From NCBI GenBank assembly GCA_038049695.1, contig CP142454.1, forward strand, positions 90,728,501-90,792,500: a stretch of DNA of 64,000 nt, read 5' to 3'. The number at the start of each line of letters is the position of its first letter. Within the stretch, counting starts at the first letter, position 1. This document shows positions 56,883 through 64,000 of the stretch, one piece after another. The DNA is from Cinnamomum chago (Eukaryota > Streptophyta > Magnoliopsida > Laurales > Lauraceae). Under the pieces are notes generated by a model. It had not been told where the DNA came from. It made no database searches and saw nothing but the letters and a program-made list of their open reading frames with translations. Position numbers and translations under genes: made by a program.

Positions 56883-59274
56883 TGTCGCGACCCCGGACCG
56901 AGAATCCCATAGGACCGATCCGGAGTTGGGACATTAGTGTCATAAAACCACAACCATATTCAACTTATTTAATTTCCCACAGGTATCCGCGGTGAGGATA
57001 TCACAACCTTGCATGAATATTTCTTTTTAAGTGCGGAAGCATGTAGCAAATCAAGTAGTCAGACTATCTCTAGTCATGAAAGCAATAACATCAAGTATAA
57101 AATACTGTATCAGAATGAGCAATGATCTATAGCATGTTACCCAAAGTAAGTTGAAGTTTATACAAGTAACATTTAATTACATTTCCCCAAAAATAGAGGC
57201 CCACAAGGCCAATATGAACAAAACAATAACCCAAAAGAATGGTTAATTAGTTCTCCCAAAATGTTACGCTTCTCATAGCAGTCTGATGTCTACATGACAT
57301 CGTCCGCGCGCCACTCAACTAGAGGTTGCGGCTCACCTACCGCCTCCTCTGGCTCCTCCTCAAGGAAACCGGCAACGGGACCTGAGTACCAAAGCAAATG
57401 TATCAGACACGACGGTCTGGCAAGAGAGTGAAAGGATACAACAACATATAATGAATGAAATATCTTGAAAAGCATAGAAATCTGTTTTAACAAGAACTCT
57501 CATAAAGTAGAGGAATCATATGCTAGAAAACAAGTAAACAAGATAAAACATATAAGGTATCCAAGGGATCGGGAACTCACAAGATGGCAATTACATAAAG
57601 CTAAGTCCTCTGTCACTAAAGTGACAACAGTATAATGGGGCGTTAATCTCAGTCACACAAGGTGAGGAGAATCAACGTAAATCATATATACAATATAAAT
57701 ATACGGGACGGGACCACGGTAGCGAACTGGGTATCGGGACGGGACCACGGTAATGAGCGGGTATCGGGATCCAAACTGCAGCTGGCGGGATGGGAGAGGG
57801 ATCTCCAAGTCGGTGGATCAAACAGACAAGGTATCCAAGCTTAGTGATGCCGACTCATAGGTCAAATAACAAATCGGGACATATGCAAGTAAATCAAGTA
57901 CAATAAATAAACGAGCAAGACGGGGGTGCTCAAGGGCACACTGTCATTTCATGTCGGGCAATGCACTTTGGGACAAGTCAATGTTACTAGTGTAACTCTC
58001 ATGCGTTCGGGAAAACAAATCATTTAAGTAGACCTGGGAAAATGAAGAAATATAATGAACTATACCATTTCGGGAAAACTGTTGATTTCAAGATCTATTT
58101 AAGTGGATAGGGGTCCGGTATGTCGCTTATTGAAATGACTTGCTACTCCTTGAGTTTGAAGACATCCCGGGCTCCTTATACACTTTGGATTTTCAAAACT
58201 TCGAATGGCATCCTTGTGATATGGTTTCTTTCTCGGATGGCCTCATACAATGCCTAGTGAATCTCCTTTGATCGACAAAGCTCAGCGCTCGAACGAACCG
58301 GAGAGTTCGTTCGAGCGAGGAGCTTTTCGGAACCTGGGGAATTTCGGTTACTTGGCGGTCAGCTGGCGGTTAGCCGCAGTTGGGATGGGCGGCTAGCCGT
58401 TGGCTGACCGCGGTTGGGCTGCAGAAATGCAGCTTACTGGAAATCTTACCGCCAAGTGCGGTTAGCTGGCGGTTTGCCGCTGGCTAACCGTGGAGCTGAC
58501 CGAGTTTTCAGGCGGAGAAGTGTGCTCTCTGGAAAAGCAACCGTGACATTTCGGCTACAAGTTGATGGATTCTTCTACAAAAGGTATCAAAGTGAAGCTT
58601 GCTAGATGAGGAAGAGGTTGGTGATCTCCATTTCGAGTTTGGTGCAAGATTGGTGAGGATTGGAGAAGGAGAAGCAAGAAGAAGAAAGGAAAGTTGCTAG
58701 AAAACCCTAGGTCTCTCTCTTGTGCTGGAAAATGAAAATGGAAAAAGAAGGGGAAGGGTCTCCTTTGTTAACAATGAGAGGTTGGGTCCCACAACTTAAG
58801 GAACTAGTTTGGCTGAAATCATCTATTTCGGTACCTCGGATGAAGTCGACGAAGAAGGAAGAAATGATCGTCGAAATATCTAGTTTCCAAAAAGTATATG
58901 TTTCGCGGGTTTCGGGAATATCAAGTTTTGGGTACAGATTTGGTGTGCAATGACTGTTTTACCCTCAAGGCTATGAAATCGGGTTTCGGGATCTCAAACG
59001 GGGACGGGATCAACATGAAAGTTGTAGGGATCATCAAAACGAGTTAAACGGGATTAAAATCATGAATGCAAAAACCTCCGATAAATCCTCAAACATATGC
59101 AATGTCATGAAAATGAACCCCCAAAGGGCCCTACTAACACAAAGCAAATCAAAATCCCCAAAACTATATCAGAAGCTATTCCAAACCCAACTTAGCCAAA
59201 AACACTAATCAAGCTTAGCACTAACACGCAACTTACTTAGCACTAATCGGGTTCACTCGGGTCGGGGTCTTACA
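56883..59274 (-). repeat. Gypsy 5' LTR (2,392 bp)
   Basis: Complete LTR, TGTCGCGACC to TCTTACA. It contains a two-copy ~31-bp repeat (CGGGACGGGACCACGGT..., 57704-57765), a perfect 13-bp-arm inverted repeat (58286-58298 and 58305-58317), a region of related GGCGGTTAGC/GCTAACCG segments (58355-58500) and short open frames that match nothing I recognise (58414-58605, 58720-58953). Those frames lack a partner in the shortened 3' LTR. Confidence 0.9.
58286..58317. promoter_or_regulatory. Perfect 13-bp inverted repeat in the gypsy LTR
   Basis: CGCTCGAACGAAC, six-base loop CGGAGA, then GTTCGTTCGAGCG. It is a strong hairpin or a dimeric protein site in the U3/R area. It is followed by GC-rich inverted motifs of the GGTTAGC/GCTAACC kind. 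Function unknown. Confidence 0.6.
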
Positions 59275-59279
59275 AAACA

Positions 59280-59428
59280 TGCATAAAACATGATTTCCAA
59301 AAGACGTAAAACCAATGCATGTGAAAATCAAGATTTCAAAATTTTCTAAATCAATGCAAGTGTGTAAATTCAAATGATTCTAATATGATAACGCATCCAT
59401 CAAATTGCAATACACAAAATTCCTAACA
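59280..59428 (-). repeat. Element D 3' LTR, second part
   Basis: Resumes D's LTR after the gypsy element with GCATAAAACATGATTT and ends TTCCTAACA at 59428, where the internal region with its polypurine tracts begins. Confidence 0.9.
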
Positions 59429-59820
59429 ACCTCCCCCTTTGCAATTTGATGGCAACTTACTCAACATTGAATTAACACACTTAGTCTTCAGCTCCCCCTA
59501 AGCTGGACAAGTCTTGAAATCTCTTGGATGCTTCTTCTCTTAGCTTGGGCTCTTGGGCTTTTCTTCATTCTTCTTGATGCTTGGAGCATGATCATTCTTC
59601 AAGCTTTCTTTTCATCTTCCTCTCTATGGCCAAGCATCTTCTTTAGCTCCAAGCTTTCTTTCTTCTATTAGCTCTGCCCCTTTGACCATGCATCTCTCTC
59701 CCTTTTGCAAGATATGCATTCTCTCCCCCTATAGAAGATCCTACAATATCTCCCCTTAGGAAGCTTGGACATTCTCTTCCCCTTTAGAGAACTTGAATGC
59801 TCTCTCCCCCTTTGACATTA
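59429..59820 (-). other. Multi-polypurine-tract block of element D
   Basis: Plus-strand CTCCCCCTTTG-like tracts at 59431, 59490, 59683, 59730, 59748, 59776 and 59803 (GGGGGAG on the element strand), partly decayed. The first touches the LTR. Confidence 0.8.
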
Positions 59821-61496
59821 TATTGCAAAGGTACCTACACACATGAAATAAGGAAAATACCTTTAGTAGCACCTGTTAACAAAAGAAATCGAAAATGAAA
59901 TACATAACAGGCTATCATGTATGGAAGTAGTCTCTAAGGGTTCAAAGTCAATCCAAGGGTGAATTTGATCAAAACTAACACTCCCTATGAAGGTTTACAC
60001 TCCCCCTCAATCCATTCTCTCCTTTGTCAAACTTTTGACAAAGATATAACTATTTGGTTCAAGAAGAAGATGGTTTAACCAAATGAGGGTCAACTTCAAG
60101 GAAAGGATTAGACATGTTTAACTATAAAGCTCAATATGATCAAATTACCAAAAGACAGCAAGGTCAAAGAGAAAAGCGATCATGGATATCAATTGGAAAA
60201 ACAAGGAGTACCAATTGAGATTCAAAGATAAGTCTATTAAAACAATCACTCTAAAATGGAGTTACAAAGGATATAACTATTAAGATAAATCCAAATTAGA
60301 GCTATCCATGATGAAATGGGGTTTACTAAACATAGCATCAATCAATTTAACTATGAAAATCATATGCTATGAAAGGTTTTGAAATCATTTCATTCAATCA
60401 ATAAATATGACTATCAAGTACAAGATGAGTGAAATGAAATTCAAACATGAAGCCAACCTCAACTAATAACCAACCAAGATTATGAAAACATAAGCATGGT
60501 GGTCATGAGATATACCTATATGAGCAAGAGAGGAGGCAATCATGAAAATTATGATGCTAATGGAATGTGACATGGAATGAAAACATATAACTATCAAGTT
60601 CAATCCAATGTACACAAGGTCTATCACATACACAAGATAAGACATCAATTGGGTATGAAATCAATGGAAAATTATACCAAATGAAACCAATTGAATATGA
60701 CAACATGATTAAAAGCAAGGATGTAACAAACACAAAATCCCATCAAGCATCATAAAAGGATATTCATCACTTTTAAAGATATAACTATTGAGCATAGTGA
60801 TGAACAAGATAAATTGCAATGCAAAAGGATATGACTTGGTAAAGCATGCAATTTTCAAAGTGTCAAAATCATATGAATTCAACAACTAAGATATCCATCA
60901 AACATATAGATATACGAGGAATGGATTTCAAAGAGTTTCATATGATCAAGAACACTACTTATGAAGTTGAAACATGTATAACGATGACATCACTTAGAGA
61001 ATATACATGAATCAACATCATAACCATCCAAAAAGAAATGATTAGAAGGCATAGAGGGTGGATTAGATTTCTAGTATCGTTTCTACAAATATAACTAAGA
61101 TCACAACCATACATGGAACCAAATGACATTTGCATATAAAAAGAATATAACTAAATAAACAAAGATGCAAAAGGCTTAAAAACAACAATCGATCATGACT
61201 AATCTAGCTATGAAAGCTTTTGAAATGACAATCAATTGAACATCAATAGAAATGCAATGCAAGAGATATAACTCAAAGTGTGCAAAAAGCAAATCTAACA
61301 TGATGAAATTATAATCAAATGATTTTGAAAACCATGATATGTAACTTAGAATGGTGCATGAAGACAAAATCAATTGATCATAAAGAAACAATGCATTTTA
61401 ATAAATGTAACTATTAAGAAACAAAAAGCAAATGTAACATGACCAACAAAATGATTTAACTATTAAAGGATAGGTTGGTCAATAAGGTTCAAGGCC
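59821..61496 (-). other. Element D post-gag non-coding region
   Basis: No coding frame above 71 codons. The dispersed motif is present on the minus strand as in B and C (plus-strand GATATAACTAT-like sites near 60044, 60258, 60345, 60405, 60586, 60778, 61096, 61146, 61268). The part equivalent to C 27361-27700 is missing near 61170. Confidence 0.65.
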
Positions 61497-62926
61497 TTAA
61501 GGTTTGTCTAAGTAAATAACTTTAGGAATCCACCTAAGGTCTTGAGATGGTTGATCTTTAAGGTCTTGTTTTGGAGTCCCACCAACTATAGGAGATTTGA
61601 CTTGATAAATTTTCAATTTAAACTTATCACCATGATATTTAGATTTGACTAAATTTAGCTTAGATTGGTGATTAGTCTTTTGAGGTTGGTGAGTTTGTTT
61701 CTTAGAGGATTTGTTCGTTTTTCTTTTCTTCTTATATTCTCCCTTTATTTAACTTTTGAATTTTAAATTTAACTTTGTTACTTTCTTCAAAAGTTCTTTC
61801 ATGGGTTGATATAAGGGAGATAGGTTGAGAAGCTTTTTGTTCATAGATTCTTTTAAACTTGGTTTAACTTGTTTAACCTTTTTAGAATCTATCTTTGGAG
61901 ACTCCATTTTAATTGATTTAACTTGTTTAATCTTTTTGGAGTCTTCTTTGATTTTTAGTGTCTTACCCTTCATAGATTTAGATTCTACCTTTTTGGGTTC
62001 AAAGATGGGTTTAGACACATGGCTTCTTCTTAGTTTGCACTCAAACCTAAAATGCCCTTCAATGCCACAATAAATACATTTAGTTTTGGGCAAAGGGGAA
62101 AGAGTTCTAGAGAAAGAGGACTCACCTTTCACAAATGTGTTGGTGCATTTAGGGTCATGTGAAATATTCCTATCAAATCCAAGGCCCGTCCTATCTCTTT
62201 GAGATTTACCCAATTTAAATAATTTTTCAAATCTCTCTTCACCTTGGGTAAACTTGCACTCATACTTTTGTTTGTAACCTTCAAGTTGAGTGACTTTGGT
62301 TATAAGGATTGAATTTTCATTTTTAACTTTTGATAGTTCATTTTCAATTTCCTTATATTTGATTAGTTCTTCATGGGCAAGTTTTAAATCAAATTTAAGT
62401 TCATTAATAACATTAGATCCAAGTTCTAGATTTTTTATCTTATTTTGAGAATTAGATAAATTTTCCTTAGAAATGGTTAACTTGGATTCTAAATTGTTAA
62501 TGTCTTCATCTTGCCTTTTTAATTGATCTCTTAGATTTAAATTTTCCTTGTTGATATTATCACAACCCATCTTTAATTCTTTTAGTTCATCTTGAACAAT
62601 ATATAGGTTATGCAAAGAGATCATAAACTTAGAGTCTACACAATTTATTACTTCTTCTTTTTCTCTAAGTTCATCTTTAGAAGAAACTAATTGTTTGTTT
62701 AGAATTTTAGATTCTTCTCTTAAATTTTTGTTTTCTTCTCAAGCTTTAAGGATAATTCATATGATTCCTCAAAGGCTTGTTGAAGATCATCTTCATCATA
62801 TTCTTCTTCTTTTAAGTTACATTGAGATTCATTTATTTGAAGGTTTGAATCTCCAATAGATGGAAGAAAGAGAGATCTAGGAGAATCTACACAAAAGTCT
62901 AAACAATCTAGCTTAGTGGAATCCAT
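61497..62926 (-). pseudogene. gag: Gag of element D, disrupted
   Basis: Matches the B/C Gag from MDST (ATG at 62924-62926) to WIPKVIYL. Two breaks are visible: a one-base loss in an A run near 62735, which ends the first 68 codons, and a CAA-to-TAA stop near 61749 just after the basic LNLKFKS segment. The middle (61749-62624) is open and contains the CCHC knuckle (KCIYCGIEGHFRFEC). It has only two of the 49-residue coiled-coil repeats where B and C have three, an in-frame loss of about 147 bp. Expression of a full Gag from this copy is not possible. Confidence 0.88.
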
Positions 62927-63028
62927 ATCAAAAGAATTCAAACAACCACAAATCTAGGGTTATAAACTCTCGATTTTTACACCTAATCAAGAGTTCCAAA
63001 CACTTGATCCTAAAAGATAGAGCACGAG

Positions 63029-63040
63029 GCTCTGATACCA
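63029..63040 (-). other. Primer binding site (tRNA-iMet) of element D
   Basis: Minus-strand TGGTATCAGAGC, two bases from the 5' LTR at 63043. Confidence 0.92.
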
Positions 63041-63042
63041 AT

Positions 63043-64000
63043 TGAAAGTCCTGGGATCTAACCCTAAAGGGGGGGGGGTGAATAGGGTGAGCTACAATAT
63101 GTGACCAATATAGACCAATTTTAACTTCTTAAACTAAACTAGTTACAAGTGATGATAAACAATCAAAATGCGAAAGCTAATAAAACAATCACCACAAAGC
63201 AAACCCCACTACACAAAGATTTATAGTGGTTCGGCCTCAATGCCTACATCCACTACCGGCTTGTGATCCAATCACCCCACCGGATTTCCACTAATTATGC
63301 TTTTCACTAGGCTAAGCAATAACCTTTACAATGTTGTTTTTCTAGGCTAAACAACAACATCTCAATGTGCTTTTCTAGGCTAAGCAATAACCTTTACAAG
63401 ATGCTTTTCTTAGGCTAAGCAATAACCTTCACACAATGCTTTTCTTAGGCTAAGCAATAACCTTTACAAATGAATGGTTTCTCTAAGAAGGTGTCTTCAC
63501 AAAAGAACACTCTAAGAGATACAATTTAAGCTCAATAGAATTGCCTCTTAAATAGGCTAATATGAAAGTGAAAAACTAACTCACACAAACACTAAATGAA
63601 TGCAAAGATGTATGCTCATGATGTGTGTGTGTGACAACTTCAATCAAGATAAAAACAAAGCTCAATTAATATATTGCTTAAAGCAATTCAAAGTTTAAAG
63701 CTCATAAAAGATTTGATTGAAGTTTAATGCAAATCACATGTATGAATATCAACTTGTCAAAGATATGAAAATCAAGGATTCACAAGTTGTATGAAAATGA
63801 CTAACTTAGAACATGTGATGCATGTGCAATGTTGTTTTCAAAACTAAACAAGTTTAACTAAAGTTCAAATGAATGAAAACAACAAATGAAGATTCAATCA
63901 AGTAAAAGAATCATGCTATAAAAGAAAACAAAGTTTTTGGCTAAGCATGATTAAGGAAGATTTTAAAACAACTTGAATTGAAATCAAAGTGAAGAATCCA
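63043..64000 (-). repeat. Element D 5' LTR, cut by window end
   Basis: Matches 51342-52300, with differences such as GATCTAACCCTAAAGG against GATGTAACCTTAGAGG and a longer G run (10). 35-bp repeat block at 63296-63466. The TATA/palindrome part lies beyond the window. Confidence 0.92.

Larger units (their letters stand above)
53002..59274 (-). mobile_element. Truncated Ty3/gypsy retrotransposon in D's LTR, 6,273 bp
   Basis: TG...CA insertion (TGTCGCGACC to TCTTACA) with a 5-bp duplication AAACA (52997-53001 and 59275-59279). In element order: 5' LTR 59274-56883, PBS 56879-56868, gag, a stop, protease-RT, a frameshift, RNase H, then an abrupt join into the last 725 bp of the 3' LTR (53726-53002). 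Integrase, PPT and most of the 3' LTR are missing. Protease-RT-RNase H order and the RT motifs are those of Ty3/gypsy; the sequence style suggests the Tekay/Del chromovirus lineage, though the decisive integrase/chromodomain is gone. It cannot move by itself. Confidence 0.93.
51342..64000 (-). mobile_element. Element D: Sirevirus-like TR-GAG element, incomplete in window
   Basis: A minus-strand element of the same family as B and C. It begins TGAAAGTCC at 51342, after ATAAA (51337-51341, the presumed target duplication; its partner is beyond the window). In plus-strand order: 3' LTR (51342-53001 and 59280-59428, split by a gypsy element), multi-PPT, post-gag region, broken gag, PBS (63029-63040), and 958 bp of the 5' LTR cut by the window end. 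It is more diverged from B and C than they are from each other. Confidence 0.92.

Noticed and set aside
58414-58953. Two short plus-strand frames (63 and 77 codons) in the gypsy LTR
   Set aside because: They are antisense to the element, have no recognisable domain, and are within non-coding LTR sequence.

Overview
The window is plant nuclear DNA, an angiosperm as far as can be judged, and consists almost entirely of repeats and nested transposable elements. Evidence for a plant: LTR retrotransposons primed by initiator-Met tRNA, hAT and Mutator-like DNA transposons, and a captured first exon of a plant nucleotide-sugar transporter of the UDP-rhamnose/UDP-galactose type. I found no intact host gene, and I cannot name the species.

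Layout. (1) 1-23,013: a head-to-tail macrosatellite with a 2,363-bp unit, copies U1-U8. Copies are almost identical up to about 20,142 and clearly diverged after that. Each unit carries a 509-bp hAT-like element with an 8-bp target duplication, the end of a related element, a tRNA/SINE-like head and a block of strong hairpins. U3 holds a solo LTR (6704-8903). U8 holds a 1.94-kb Pack-MULE (20905-22848). (2) 23,014-38,424: element B, a plus-strand LTR retrotransposon whose 5' LTR is split by element C (23831-31398), a younger minus-strand copy of the same family. (3) 38,430-51,341: older, diverged array units (U9-U14) with different internal deletions. (4) 51,342-64,000: element D, another minus-strand member of the B/C family that runs off the window. 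A broken Ty3/gypsy element (53002-59274) sits in its LTR.

The most informative system is the B/C/D family. It has Sirevirus traits: an LTR end of the form TTCACCCCC...TCTAGG...TTTCA followed by ATTGGTATCAGAGC, many polypurine tracts before the 3' LTR, palindromes upstream of the LTR TATA box, and a Gag with a long coiled coil plus a CCHC knuckle. It encodes only Gag and no protease, integrase, reverse transcriptase or RNase H, so it is a non-autonomous TR-GAG-type family that must be moved by another element's enzymes. B and C keep intact gag frames; D's is broken. About 2 kb of non-coding DNA after gag carries a dispersed TAGTTATATC-like motif in all three copies.

Inferred order of events: hAT insertion into the ancestral unit; tandem amplification and divergence; later homogenisation of the left part; insertion of the solo-LTR parent, Pack-MULE, B and D into single units (relative order not resolved); C into B; the gypsy element into D. 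All boundaries were read by eye from TG...CA ends and target-site duplications. No alignment or database search was run.
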